Shown piece by piece: positions 50,501-63,079 of a stretch of 64,000 nt of DNA. The position numbers and the translations under genes were made by a program. The notes under the pieces are model-generated. The model saw nothing but the letters and a program-made list of their open reading frames with translations, made no database searches and was not told the origin of the DNA. The DNA comes from Campylorhamphus procurvoides. Lineage: Eukaryota; Chordata; Aves; Passeriformes; Dendrocolaptidae. Location: positions 481,506 to 545,505 of the forward strand of contig WBMV01006647.1 of the NCBI GenBank assembly GCA_013396655.1, written 5' to 3'. Every line of letters starts with the position of its first letter. Positions within the stretch are counted from its first letter, which is position 1.

Positions 50501-51249
50501 TTGGAGGCCAAGATCCTTCCTACTCCTCCTCTGCAGAGCCAGGAGGTATTCAGTGCCTTTCCTTCACACAAAAACAGCTTTGCACCAGTTTCTGTGGTCA
50601 AATTTTCCCCCTTCTCTGACTCATGTGTTACACTGCTGTTGTCAGGTTTCTGTCACTGTCACCCATGGAGAAGTCTGAATTGAGGCAGAAGTATTTTATG
50701 GAAGTTTAGCCATATTACCTATTTCCCTATGAAAACCGAGTTCAGCTTCTCAGTCTAACTTCAGGTTGTGGGATCATTATAGCACTTACAAAAACACTGG
50801 GCCCACATTTTAAAAACCAATTTTTGTGATTTAAAGCATATAAGAGGTGAATGAAGAAGCTTGAGGAAAGCATCAACCTATGCTGCAGGACAAGTTCTGT
50901 TGACATCTCTTCTTCTCATTTAGCTGTCAGAATCCTGATATTTCAGGCTCACAAACCAGGAGAAATGTCCAGTTCAGATGGACTTAACATGCCATGGCTC
51001 TGAAATAAGGCTGACTGTATAGCAGGAAACACACCATCCTCCTGAGTGAAGAGACATCTTCTAGCTATGTGCATGTTTCCAGTCCACAAAGGGTTAATAG
51101 CCCAGGTTTTCTAATGTCAGTGTTGGCCATCCCCAAATTTACAGTCATGAGATGCCACCTCTTCTGAATGTGATCACTAAATTTGAGTTAGTTAACTGCT
51201 CTGTAAAGCTGAATACTGGCTTCAGGTTTGGGCCCCTCAGTGAAAGACA
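47542..51249. other. Unique non-coding sequence
   Basis: No gene or repeat family was recognised in 3.7 kb. The 135-codon frame at 49174-49581 has no recognisable domain. Confidence 0.5.
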
Positions 51250-51675
51250 TAGAGGGGCTGGAGCGTGTCCAGAGAAGGGCAAAGGGAGCTGAGGAAGGGG
51301 CTGGAGCTCCTGTGAGGAGCAGCTGAGGGAGCTGAGGGGCTCAGCCTGGAGAAAAGGAGGCTCAGGGGGGACCTTCTCACTCTCTGCAACTCCCTGACAG
51401 GAGAAGGGAGCTAGAGGGGTTTGGGCTCTGCTCCTGGGGAACAGGGACAGGAGGAGAGGGAACGGCCTCAGGCTGGAACAGGGCAAGTTTACTTTGGATA
51501 TTGGAAATTTCCTCACCAAAAGGGTGCCCAGGGCAGTGGTGAAGTCCCCAGCCCTGGAGGGATTTGAAAGCTGTGTGGATGTGGCACTTGAGGATGTGGT
51601 TTGGCAGTCTGGGGGAACAGCTGGATTCAGTCTCAGAGTCCTTTTCCAACCCTAATGATTCTGTGACCCTGTGAG
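51250..51675 (+). repeat. CR1 LINE 3' fragment, longest copy in window
   Basis: GGGGCTGGAGCGTGTCCAGA, GGAGCAGCTGAGGGAGCTGA, GGGGGACCTTCTCACTCTCT, GCAACTCCCTGACAGG, GGGAACGGCCTCAGGCTGG, TTTGGATATTGGAAATTTCC, CAGGGCAGTGGTGAAGTCCC and CTTTTCCAACCCTAATGATT lead to ATTCTGTGACCCTGTG. Roughly 425 bp of 3' sequence survive. The minus-strand open frame of 216 codons (51377-52027) overlapping it is antisense repeat plus flank. Confidence 0.96.
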
Positions 51676-54379
51676 TGCTCTGAGCCACCACACGAGGAAC
51701 GTGCTGTCCCCTCTGGTCCCCAGCAGAGCTCAATTCCCAGGTCACACCTGGATTCTGTGGGAATTGTGCACTCATCTCTCTCCTACCATGTGCTAGAAAA
51801 ACCCCTGTCGTAGCACCAAGAAGAAGCTGTACCAGGCATTTACTTAAACTTTCAGCCAGCAAGAGTTTGATCAATAATCTATACTTTGAGAGTGGGTGTG
51901 CTGCACTGTGTGGTCTCTGTGTGGCTCTGGCAAAACTTATTGAACTCTTAGAGAAAGCAGAGATGCCCTTCAGCTCACCTTCACTGAAGTTCTTTGGTGC
52001 CACCTGGGATATGACAGGCCAAAGCACAAGCCAAGGTCATCATTGCTACTATTTCTATACAAGCATATTTTTAGTCCTTGGCTTCGGGATCAGAGAAAAG
52101 GGAATATTTGAAGGGGAAATAACTGGGAAAATGGGTAAAGATCATAGTTTTAGTTTACACAACTCCCAGCAAGCTTTAAGTTAAAGTATCTAAGGTTAAA
52201 AACCCCAAGGTGCATCAGCGCAGGCAACAGTTAGGAGGGTTTAACCTCACAACGTTGAATTCCTGTGCCAAAAATATAATTCTTCTGTGTTCAAAGAGTG
52301 AGTTCTTGCAAAAGGAGTTTCCTGAATAGGTGGCTCTCTCTGACATTGATGCATTCGTTCCAAATTGAAAATTCAAACATATAGTTGATGTAACAGTTCA
52401 AAATACACAATTGACTTTAAAAGTGTGGAGAAATGGTCTAGCTTGCAAATGAATTATGGGCATGTGATGGCACATCTGTTCAAACATGCTTCCTTGGTGC
52501 ACTGTCTTTTCCAAGTCCTTTTTTTTTTTTCCCCTCTGGTAATTCACTTGGGTGAGATTCTGCCATTTTTATTCATATTATATAGTAGCTTGTTTCATGC
52601 ATAACCTTGCTGAAATAATGAAGACAGAATGAAGTTAAATTCACTTGAGAAAGGACAAAAAAGGCATTCCCAAGACTTGTCAAAGACTAGAAGCAAAGTT
52701 TCAGGTCCCTTCTCTTCACATGAAACGGCCTATTTATATATTCAGAATAGCCGGCCAGCAAAATTTGGGGTTTAATTGATTTTCATGCAGTACTTGCCTT
52801 TGGGGAGAGGAGGGTTTTTTAAGTTAAGTGCTTAGCCCCAGAACGTAATGCTTTGTCTCAGTTTAAAAGTGACTTGTAAGGAACTGAGGATCCAGAACTT
52901 GATTTTGATCTAAAACGTAGCAGACAGTGCAAATATCCACAATATGTCTCATCAAATCAACTTCTGTGCAAAGAAAAGTCAGAACTGATGTAAGGTCATG
53001 TGTGCAATGTGTCTGAGAGGAGCGTCTCACTCTTATAATTAAAATAATTATCAAGGGAACAAATTAGTATTTTCTTTTGCGACCAATAATAGAGAAAATT
53101 TTGTTTGTCCTTTGAATGTTGAAGTATTACCTGAAGACATTATAAATTCAAGATTAGCTAAAGTACTCGAATTTCCAGGCTCTTTAACTTGCCTTCATTA
53201 TACCTTCCATGATCTATAGATTCATTTTATGTAGACCATATGCAGTTAAAAATAACTGGAGTTGCTGTATTTTATATGTGCCTTTGTAAGCATTTCCAAC
53301 TGCAAAGGGATTTTTTTTTATTTTTATAAAATACAAAAAACCCCAACAAGCTTTATATTTTCATTTCACCTCTTCCCTTTTTATTTTTTATAGAAATGCT
53401 ACAAAGGGGAACTTTTGATAAGTATTACCAGCAAAACCCAGCATTGCAACACAGTTAAGTGCTGCAGAGTTTCTATTTAAGGCTACCTGGCATAGTCAGC
53501 TCAGCCAGATGTACTTCTGCTATTGGATAATCCCATTTGCTGACAATGTGCACTGCCTTAAAAAAATTAAAAAAAAAAAAAAGAAAAAAAGGAAGTGCCT
53601 AGGTGACTTATATCCAAATCACACATATTCTTTTAGTTAAAATGAAATGTGAGCTTGAATTTAGCCTTTAATTACATTTTCTTCTCTACCTCCAGCAAAC
53701 AAATTTTTATAACCTCTCCAATGAAGAAAGTCATATTTTGTGAATTACTTGCTTGGAAGCTTACCAGGAGAAAAAGTTATTTAGGAAATTTTCTATTATT
53801 TGTATCACTCACAGATTATTCTCCAGGTTCCCGACTATTCTATAAGATAAATTATCCTTTTCAAAGCATTTGGTGTAGAAGTTTATTTTTATTTTAGAGC
53901 TTTTATCTGAGGTGCTATCTGGCAAATGGAAATTATGCTTGTGAAGAGGGAAGCATAGAATAGAAATAAGATCCATCACACCGTGTTTGGGGGATATATA
54001 ATAGAGCTCTTACAACATGTTAGGGACTTAAATCATCTCCAAATCTTATTTTTATAAGAATCTTTGCAGTGCGAGTTGCAACATAAATCAACAAGAGAAA
54101 GGGAAGAGTTTTGTATGTATTTGAAGGCATAAAATAGTATTGCTTAAGTGAAGCATTAAAAATAAGTATTATTTAAATTATCTTCCCTAATAAGATATGT
54201 CTGTCATTTTTTCATTTAGCATTGGCTCTGAGGAGACTGCATTGTTCTGTCAGGATTAAAAGATGAAAAACCCAGCCACATTTGAGCATGTGCTTAAACA
54301 GGCAAGACTAAGTATTAAATCTGAGTCCTCTCTACCTCGAGAAGCATTTTTACAAGTGGAAAGTTGTTCAGCTCAGATA
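51676..54379. other. Unique AT-rich non-coding sequence
   Basis: No gene or repeat was recognised. T-rich tracts lie at 52519-52534 and 53310-53330. An A-rich tract lies at 53560-53590. A stretch around 52725-52800 is composed like a conserved element but carries no decisive motif. Confidence 0.5.
53560..53590. repeat. A-rich low-complexity tract
   Basis: Runs of A are broken only by TT and single G residues. It is simple low-complexity DNA. Confidence 0.85.
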
Positions 54380-54850
54380 GTTCATCCATTTTCCAGAGCC
54401 TTTTAAACCTGCATAATCCAGTGAAGGTCCGAATACTATAAAACCTCTTTAACTATTGATATCTATTTGTAGATAGCAGTATAAATTCTGCCATAAATTC
54501 ATATAAGGAAATGACTTTATCTAAACACAGCTACACTGTTAACATGACAGTGTTGGTTTCTTAATTTTAACATCATGGAGAAGGTTGGGGTTTATTTTGA
54601 CACAGTCAAGGCTTCAAAATTATTGCCATTGAAAATCAATATTGAGAAGCTGCCAACAAAAATATTATGGAATGCATCCTTTATACAAACAGCTGCAAAT
54701 ATATTATTGAATGTACAGACAGAGCTTGAGCTTATCTGCCGAGCTGGGCTTCAGGGCAGGAATCCACCTGTTTGCAGGCTTGGGATGTAATATCAGCATA
54801 TATTAATTTATTTCCTCTATCAGCTGAGAAATCTTTATTTTCTCGCTGTG
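54380..54850. promoter_or_regulatory. Candidate conserved non-coding element
   Basis: A repeat-free AT-rich stretch with many ATAAATTC, AATATT, TATTAATTTA and CATAAAT-type strings. It contains a 71-codon frame at 54575-54790 with no domain. The regulatory call is from texture only. Confidence 0.25.
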
Positions 54851-56724
54851 AGTGATACATTTCTGGTCTTCTCACGCTTCCTTTTTTTGTGGACTGGTGA
54901 GTTTCTTTGGCAAAAACAGTGGCAACAAACTTTAGTTTGGAAGCTGTCAAGGTGTATGAGCAAAATTTCAAGTTACCCTTGAAATATTTATGCCACTGCT
55001 GCTTGTGGATTCTCTTAAGTTTGCAGTGTGCTCTCAGTAGCATTTTGCAACTGTTGTGTTTAATTTATACCATGAATAAAATCAGTAATGTGTTAATAAT
55101 TACTTTTTTTAATTTTTTTTTTAAGAATGCACTAAAGAATGACCGGATTGGGAGAGTCTGTTCGCAGGAGAGAATATACACTCTGTGACCAATTTCTTAA
55201 CCAAGCCTTGCACATCCTACACCCCTGAAAGTCATAGATTAGACGTCCTTCATGTTTCACAATCCTGTCCACCCTCTTTTACCAGGAAAGCAAACCCTTT
55301 GCTTTTAAACTCACTTAATGTGGCAAAAGTGTATAATAAAAGAAAACAGAGGGAGGGAGGCTGGCAGGAAGCTCTTGATCCTTTTACAGAAACTGCCTGT
55401 TTGGCTGGGCAGAAGCTGTTGGAGAGCTTTAAACATTCTTACATGCAAAGGCTCTTTGGCTTCAGTTTGGGGCAGACCAAAACCCTTTAGTTTCTAGGAG
55501 CCACATTTGCATCTTCCATGACCATTGCACGTAGGTCAAATACTGTATAAACCTTAAGATTGTGCTTCAGAGAGCAGAATCTCTGATTCTATTCCATTTA
55601 GGACACTGCAACCTCTTCAACTCTTTCAGCATCTTAATTCTTTAGAAATAAATCTTCTCTCTTATTTTTTTACCTTTCCCCCCGCCACACTTTGCCCATT
55701 GGCACCTCCAGAGGCTTTTCTTCTTTTTCCAGACAACAAACAGGAAAACCACAAACTTCATCAGCAAGCTGTGCTTTTCACTCGAAAGCCAAGACGCTGA
55801 GGCTCAGCACACAAGTCACATGCTTGTGCCTTCACTCCTCACAAACCACCCTGCAGCTCACTCAAGAAAATTATTAAACTTAGGAGGTTAAAAATAAATG
55901 GACCTCTTCGTTGTGGGGCGATGCCTCAAGACGCATGATGGAGTGGCCAGGAGGAGGAAGAGTCCTGGGGTGGAGATTTAAAGCAAAGAGAGGGAATAAT
56001 TAGTGAATATTTGGAGCATATAATCATTTAGGGAATAGCATGCAACAGTTACCTTACACACAGTTGTGCAGATGCCTCTGAGGGGTTTGTTACAAAACAG
56101 ATGATATTACAAATTGGCAGTGTGGATGTTCACCATCACCCAAATAACTGGCAATGCGTTTCCATCCTTTCTCGATCATTTTGGCCACAGCAATATCAAT
56201 TTATTACAGGTATTTATGGGTCTGTCTTCCTGTCCTACCTGGCAATTGTTCTCAGTGGGTTTACTGTACGTGCTGTTGTAAATCAGACATGGAAGGAGGA
56301 TGCAGTGAGGGTGAGGCCACACAGCAAGCCACTGCCTTGGCCAAGAGTGATGTATGAGAGCCTGGCTTTTCCGTCCTCTGCTTCAACTTCTATTTGTAAA
56401 TTGTTCTTGTTTTCCTTCTTTTGGCCAGAATTCTTCCCTGTGCACTGCAAGAAGTGATTGCAGCCTGACATATGTAGGAAAAGAATTAAAATGGAAATCC
56501 CATTCCAAGCCTTAGGGCCTGAGCATGGCATTGCCTGCAAGAACTTGGCACTGGGAATGGAGAAGCAGCTCCAGAGTCTGCTTGGAGACACTGGGGTGTA
56601 TCTGTGCCATTGTCCTGCATGGGGGGTCTCTGTGCCTGGTGCTGCCTGGGGCACATTTCGTCTTTTCACCTGCTCTCCTTTCATCCCATTAATTTCAGGT
56701 GAGAGAACTGAGGCACTTCCCAGG
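54851..56724. other. Unique non-coding sequence
   Basis: No gene or young repeat was recognised. GAGAGAACTGAGGCAC at 56701-56716 is faintly MIR-like but too short. Confidence 0.5.
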
Positions 56725-57390
56725 TGTGGTGGGCTGACCTTGGCTGGATGAAGGGTACCTGCTCTGTCACTGCCCTCCTCAGCTGGGCAGGGGACAGAAA
56801 AATGACAAAAGGCTCATGGGACAAGATAAGGACAGGGAGAGTTTGCGCACCAGTTGCTGTATGGGCAGAACAGACTCGTCTTGGAGAAACTGGTTTAATT
56901 TGTCACCAAACTAATCACAGTAGGGTAATGAGAAATAAAAAATAACTCTAAAAATGCCTTTCGCCCACACCTCCCACTTCCTGGGCTTAATTCATCCCCA
57001 GTTTTCTCTCCCTCCTCCCCTCAGCAGTGCAGTGGGACAGGGAATGGGGGCTGCGGTCAGTTCATCACACATTGTCTCTGTTCTCCTTCCTCCTTGGGGA
57101 TTGGACTCCTCCTCCCCTGCTCCAATGGGGGGTCTCTCCTCTGGGAGATGGTACTCTATGAACTTCAATATAAATCCTTCCTGGGGGCTGCAATTCTGCA
57201 CAAACTGCTCCAGTGTCCCTTCTATGGCGTCAATCCTTCAGGAACTGCTCCAGTGTTAGTCCCCTATGAGGTCACAAATCCTGCTAGCAAACCTGCTCCA
57301 GCTTCCACTTCTAGGAACTTCTCACAGCAGCCACACAAGAAGCCCCTGTAGCCCCTTGCTGCCAAAACCTGGCCACACAAATCCAATACA
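56725..57390 (-). mobile_element. Solo LTR of an endogenous retrovirus-like element
   Basis: The segment begins TGTGGTGGGCTGACCTTGG and ends CCAATACA, giving the TG...CA ends expected of an LTR. Internal landmarks I recognise from an abundant avian LTR are CACTGCCCTCCTCAGCTGG, GACAAGATAAGGACAGGGAG, GGTTTAATTTGTCACC, GTAGGGTAATGAGAAATAAA, CTCCCTCCTCCCCTCAGC, GCGGTCAGTTCATCACACA and a run of CTGCTCCAG repeats (57204-57301). Next come CTTCTCACAGCAGCC, GCCCCTGTAGCCCC and CCAAAACCTGGCCACACAAA. The 666 bp lack a central part of the element as I remember it, apparently deleted around 57305. Minus orientation is inferred from an ATTAAA-type polyadenylation hexamer at about 56893-56898 (minus strand). 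No gag/pol/env sequence or primer site flanks it, and no clear target duplication is visible. ERV class (probably ERVL-like) is uncertain. Confidence 0.8.
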
Positions 57391-59170
57391 TGCCTGGGAC
57401 TGGTGCCAGGTGGCCTTGTCCACCTTGATGTCCCACCACGTGCCACCACCGAGCGTAGCCTGGGGTTGTACCAGCCCTGCAGGTTCTGTGGCTGAGCTGA
57501 GGAGAGGCAGAGTCTGCTCCCCTCCTGAGCACAGCACGATACCGGCTGCACAAAAGGGCAGGCAGAGCCAGTTTTTCAATTTCTCCTTGATTTTTTCCAT
57601 ATTCTCTTTCTGGTGCATTACCTTCCCTCCCCTGCGCTCCGGGAATGTCACTGTGCAGCTCCTGCTACAAGGGCTGGGTAATGGAGAAGTTTCATCACCT
57701 CTCCCCAAACTACAGAGCCAGACAGGACCCATTCTCAATCTTCCTGCTGTCAACACGAAATACATACTGTTATGATTATAACATGAAGACAAGGATCCTG
57801 TTTTATCTCAAAGAGAGGAAAGGTTTACGAAGGGTTAAAACAATCTAACCTCACTCCCCTCCCTTTTCTCTTCTTTTTTCCTTCACAATGGCAAATGTTA
57901 TTTATATTAAAGGGAAAACCAGCACAGCACTGCCAGGTCAAGCTCGCTTCTCTTTGCCAGCTAAAATACAAAGCAGAGTTACTGCGTTTTTGGTACCTGC
58001 AAAACAATCCGAACACAGTGTTCTGTCATCCTTTGAAATGGCAAATGGAAGTCATTTAAACCAGATGAGTGACTGAGAGGGGAATTACTGCACCTACAGC
58101 ACAGGATATACAGTATATGCACCTATTTCAAGAGAACTAGAGTGGGTGGCCGGAAGAAAGGAACTTTTTTCCTCATTTAACCTGTAATTTGACAACATCT
58201 GCAAGGAATTATCCCTAGTACTGGCATTGTAATTGTTGTATCTAACATCAATCACTGGGCAGGGGAGGTTGCTTTAAATAGATGTTAGCTGTGTTACAGT
58301 TTCAAAACATGAAAGAAAAGAAAAAATAAAATGAAAGGAATGAAATATGTAAATTGGTAGAGAAATTAATTACTGGAAACTCTGACACTAATTTATTGTT
58401 TAAATAAGACATGTAACTGGTCGGTGTGGGTGACTGTTTTGGTTTGACCCCATATGCTTTGGCAAGTGTTGGAAAACAGAGGCCACTTCATTCCAATTTA
58501 TAAAAATCATAACCACTTTTTTCAAGTCTCTATTAATGTACAGAAGAAGAAAGGGATTAGGCTGACTCATATTTTACACTGGAAGGACAGCCAGTAGGAA
58601 AGGTTCCATAAAGCGTGTGTCTTTAAAACAAAGTCCTTCCTTCCCAGCTCTTTCTGTGGGATTTCTGTCTTTGACTTCATCAGAAACACGATTACAGGGA
58701 ACAAACTATGCACGTTTTTGGACAGCAGAAATTGTAATTCCAAGCATGCTCCAGATTTCCACCAGCAGCTCAGCAACTACAGGAGTAAATTCATATTCAC
58801 AAGTTATCAAATTTCCAGTGTGTGTCCAATTTTGTATTGGGTTTTGATTCATATTTGTGGCTGGATGTGAATCAGATCCAGTATTTGTTTCTCAGCAATG
58901 TCATGGAAAAGGAAATCGCTGGGTGCTCTGGTGTTCACAGCCAAATACAACGCACAGTACCACTATCCAGCCTGAGAGCCAGATGAATGGTTATGATGGC
59001 CATGGGAATTGTACTTAACCTGGGAAAATGTTTTAGACACAGATAGAAGAAAAAACTTGCTCTGTAGTGTCTCTAATAACCACCATGTTATATAGAGAGA
59101 TATATATGTACACATACGTGTTCAGCCTGAAATATTACACACATTTTTAGAAGTTAGGCAGTAAATTGTG
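57391..59170. other. Unique non-coding sequence beside the LTR
   Basis: 57391-57720 is GC-richer than the flanks but shows no retroviral gene. The rest is AT-rich and without a recognised repeat. 58090-58450 resembles a conserved element in texture only. Confidence 0.45.
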
Positions 59171-59265
59171 TCCTTTTGCTTTCCCCCCCCCCGCCTTTTC
59201 TTTCTTTTTCTTTTTTTTCCTTCCCTGTCTTTCTCTCTCTGTTTTTTCCCCCTCCATTTCTCTTA
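59171..59265. repeat. Polypyrimidine tract
   Basis: About 95 bases nearly all C or T on the plus strand, including a ten-base C run at 59183-59192 and repeated TTTCTTTC, CTCTCTCT and TTTTTTCC blocks. It is homopurine on the other strand. Confidence 0.88.
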
Positions 59266-61167
59266 CTGGGCCATTACAGCAAAGGCACTGATAGGTCTTC
59301 CTGGATTCTGCTCCCCAAATTCTGGCTGCTCATTTTACTCACCTGAAGCCTTGCCTGGGGGCAGATTTCCCAGCTGTGTCTCACATTTATGTATTTACAG
59401 GATAGGGAACCTTTTGCTCAGGAGCTGTTGCTCATAAGGAACCCATCATCTCCAACAGGATATCTCCATAAAACTATTTACGTGCATATGTGGACTAATG
59501 TTCTCTTAACAATTTTTACTTTTAACATCTCATCACATAAAACTTAATGTATTTAACTTCTTTAAGGATAAAATGGCATTTCTATATATAGTTCCCATTA
59601 CCTTGACATCCAACAATTTTGAACATGGCTTAATGGGGGTATAATATTGCATAACAAAAGTATTTTATTCTTTTAAAGTCAATCCTCACAGATTTCATTC
59701 TTTTCATCTAAAAACCCTATAAAATCACCCCAAAAATGATCCATCTGATGAGGCTGGAGGGGCATTGCTCTGTCACAGCAAATGGATCCCATAAGCCTCA
59801 CATTGCACAGGTGACCTGTTGAATGTGTTGTACTTAAATTGTGTCATAAATGCTGCCACTTTTAGTGAGAAGGAACTCATAAAATGCTACCCTGTATGCC
59901 AGGCAATGTTTACCTTACTGTTCATATTGGGCTTAGGATTTTGTCATGAATCTTTAGCTTCTCCCTTAAAAAATAAGCCTTAAAATCCTATATCCATTTA
60001 AACTTATTCCAGCACAAAGGGTAAGTCACTCTTTGGGCTGGCTGTCCCAAAGGGGCTCCGAGATGATGGACAAGTGAAGTCCACGTCATGTCATTCAGCT
60101 GGCATCCTCCTTGGCTGTGGTGCTTGCCTAGGAATCACCCCTCGAGGGCAACATGACAATGACAAAAACCTGTGTCTGTTTTCAGAGTTGGTTGTTTATT
60201 ACACAAAGGTTGAGGAATTATCCTATGAGGAGCAGACCAAAAGGTAGATCTGGTTCTAGCAGATTGATGCTGCCTAAAAGCCCTTGCTTACTTTAACAGG
60301 ATTTACCTAAAAAGTTAAAATTAATCTATTTCTTGTCTTGGAATACCTGTCTAAGAACAGTCCCCTGGGTACTTCTGGGCTGGTTTTGTAGCTCCAGGCT
60401 TTGGCAACATAAACTACTTTTCTAGTTTAAGTTAAGCAAACATCTTTAGTTACCTAAAACTTTTCTTCTTATTTAATTGGCTGCTGAGGTGGAAAACAAC
60501 AAGCCTCTATATACATAATTGTCATGAGTGTGCAGTGGAAAGGGTTGCAAAACGCTGTTCAGCAGCAGGTTTGGCTATTTATTTTGAATGTTGTCGTGGT
60601 TCATTAGCAAAGTTTGACGTGTACGGTGACCAGGGTCAGTATTTATGTCATGTTTTTGCAGAGAAGTGACCAGCCCAGCTGTGCCTCTGGTAGTACGAGA
60701 TGTGCTTTGGTGTTGGCTGCTGGAATTCTCTCAGGAGTAGGTCAAGAGGGAGAATTGGGTGGGAGAAGGTTAGGAGGGTGAAGGCAATGACCAGGACATA
60801 GTTTGGACCAGTTAACCCTGAGTATCATTACAAAATACAGAGACCTGTGGGCATGCAGGTATGGGCAATGGCATAGAAGACATTTAAGAAGACTTATTTG
60901 TGTTCAAATCCTGATTACCTATCCTGCAAATATTTATGGCCTGCTGTTTTCAAAGCATCTGGAAACCTCTCCACCTTCTGACACAGGAAAGTACAAGCCA
61001 TGAAGGCACAAGCAGATTTTTGCAGAGATTCCAGGATAGCCCAGTCTCCTCCTAAGCCTCTGACCAGGCAGCACCACTGTCCTTGTCACCACAGGGTCAC
61101 TCTGTCCTCAGGGAATTTCCTTCCCTGGGAGTACCAGTGCCAGCACACACACCTTTTTCCTGTGGAC
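59266..61167. other. Unique AT-rich non-coding sequence
   Basis: No gene or repeat was recognised. Small open frames have no domain. Confidence 0.5.
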
Positions 61168-61256
61168 CCTCCCAGCCCATGGCAGGGGAGCTGGAACTGG
61201 ATAATCCTTAAGGTCCCTTCCAACCCAAGCTATTCTAGGATTCTGTAATTCTATAA
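61168..61256 (+). repeat. CR1 LINE 3'-end fragment
   Basis: CCCAGCCCATGGCAGGGGAG, CTGGAACTGGATAATCC, TTAAGGTCCCTTCCAACCC and AAGCTATTCTAGGATTCTG are followed by TAATTCTAT. Only the last 90 bp of CR1 remain, with its ATTCT-type 3' repeat. Confidence 0.92.
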
Positions 61257-63028
61257 ACTTTTGAAGAACACAGTTCCATGTATAGGCTGACTATAGTGCC
61301 AATAAATCATTCATTTTCTATGCTATCATCATAATTCATAAAAATTCTCTCCCTCCCTGGGGAACATTTTATCATCTGATAAGGGGTAACAGCAAGCCAA
61401 AAATATAAGGCCTGAACTAAATGATAAATACAGGATGACATAAGCTATAAAACATAAAAGAGTGAGCATGTGTAATACATGCCAAGGATGGCTGAGGATC
61501 AATTTAAACTAAACGTTTTCTGTTAACATGAGAATTTTTGTAAACTGGAGAAAATGAGAGGGAAGAAAAGAAGGATTTATGGAGTAATGTGTGGGAGGCA
61601 TGTGGTGTTAAAACAGCTACGGCTGGGGCATGTTTGCTCTACTGTCTCAGGAGTAGCTTGTCCTATCCTTACTCTTTCTCTGGCAAACTTCCTGATGCCT
61701 TTTGTTGGACACGCTGGAAAGTCGAGATTTGATGTATCTGTGTTTCCTTGTTTGGATGAACTTAGAAATGGAAAGCATTATTCAGAGAATTAAGCATCCA
61801 CCTGACACAACCTCACCAATTAAATCTGGCGACTCACATCCCTTTCTGGTGCTCACGTCAACGCTTTGCTGAATTCATTTTCCATCTCCCTTTCCCGTGG
61901 GGTGCTCACCTTCTTGGGCTGCTCTGATGGCACCATTGTTACTCAGAGTGTTGAGCAATGTCTGTCTGAGTCCACGAGGAGCCTCATGTGCTGGCAGCAG
62001 TTCCTTCGAGGGCGACGGTGCTGCTCATCATAGGGGAGGTAAAACCTGGCCCTTTATCGCTCAGGATTTTCCAGCAAATTCATCATCATCATGCTTTAGG
62101 CTTGCAGTCCACTCCCACCTCCAAATAAAATCCATTTTCCTATCCATGACCTCATTCTGCATATAATATTTCAGCCCAGCTGCATGATTGGGTCCTGCAT
62201 TTGCAAAACTGTAATTTCCCTGCCAGCTCAGTGCCTTGCTCAATTTTTTTTTTTATTATTATTTTTTTTATTCAGGCTCATCACTACTTTGGCTACCTAC
62301 ATGGATACAGTGAGGCATATCACTAAGGCACAGACTTGGAGCCAGGAGAAGCAATCATACAACCTCCACGAGGCCAATTCTCCAAAGCTTCCCAGCAGGG
62401 AGCACAGATCACTAATCATTGCAGGTCTATTTATGAGTTTGGAGAGCTTTCCAACTTAGAAAAACTTGTGGAGTTTATTTCAGGTACCTGTATTTCCAGG
62501 CCAATAAATATTTAGTTTTAACTGTATCAGAGAAGAAAGTGAAAATACTTGTAAACAGAGAGCAGGGCTTGAACCCCCTGTGTCCCCTTTTAAGTGACAG
62601 CATGGGCACATGGAGAGCGAGCAATTCTTAGATATATAGCCCACCTAGGTAAAGCACTTTCAAATGTACTTCATTTATTTATTCTAGGCCCTTTTTTTGG
62701 CTCGAAATCATCAAAAATTGCTGTCTCTAGTTTCATTGTGCCCTTTTGAAATTGTCCAGATTTTGCACTAAGAGTCTAAAGCCACAGCAAAGAAGCAGGC
62801 CAAGAGGAAAAGCTTTTGAAGAGTTCCCACAGCTGTGAAAACACGGGCCTCAGGCTGTGTGTAGAGTTACTTCAAACAGCTGCTTCAGGTGACTAAACAC
62901 CTTGAGTCTCATTCATCAAGTGTTGTTTATACTGGCTGACAGACCAGACTTGGAGAATTAACTCTGAGAAAAAAAGATGTACTACATACCAAGTATGGGA
63001 AAGGAACCCAGTTCCCTAAATAAAGAAA
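61257..63028. other. Unique AT-rich non-coding sequence
   Basis: No gene or repeat family was recognised. A T-rich tract interrupted by ATTATTATT lies at 62243-62272. Confidence 0.5.
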
Positions 63029-63058
63029 GGGGGAGGGGGGGGAGAAAAGGGGGGAGGG
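63029..63058 (+). other. G-quadruplex-forming motif
   Basis: G-tracts of 5, 8, 6 and 3 bases at 63029-63033, 63035-63042, 63049-63054 and 63056-63058 are separated by loops of 1, 6 and 1 bases. This meets the usual quadruplex pattern. Confidence 0.8.
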
Positions 63059-63079
63059 AAGAGTCCCTTTAAAATAAAA

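Noticed and set aside
51377..52027. 216-codon minus-strand open frame
   Set aside because: Its 3' half is antisense to the CR1 copy at 51250-51675, and the rest has no recognisable domain. CR1 antisense frames are often open by chance.
56695..56720. MIR-like GAGAGAACTGAGGCAC next to the LTR
   Set aside because: The match is too short, and no continuation was found on the other side of the LTR.
57266..57775. 169-codon plus-strand and 156-codon minus-strand frames
   Set aside because: They run from the LTR into flanking sequence and show no retroviral or cellular domain.
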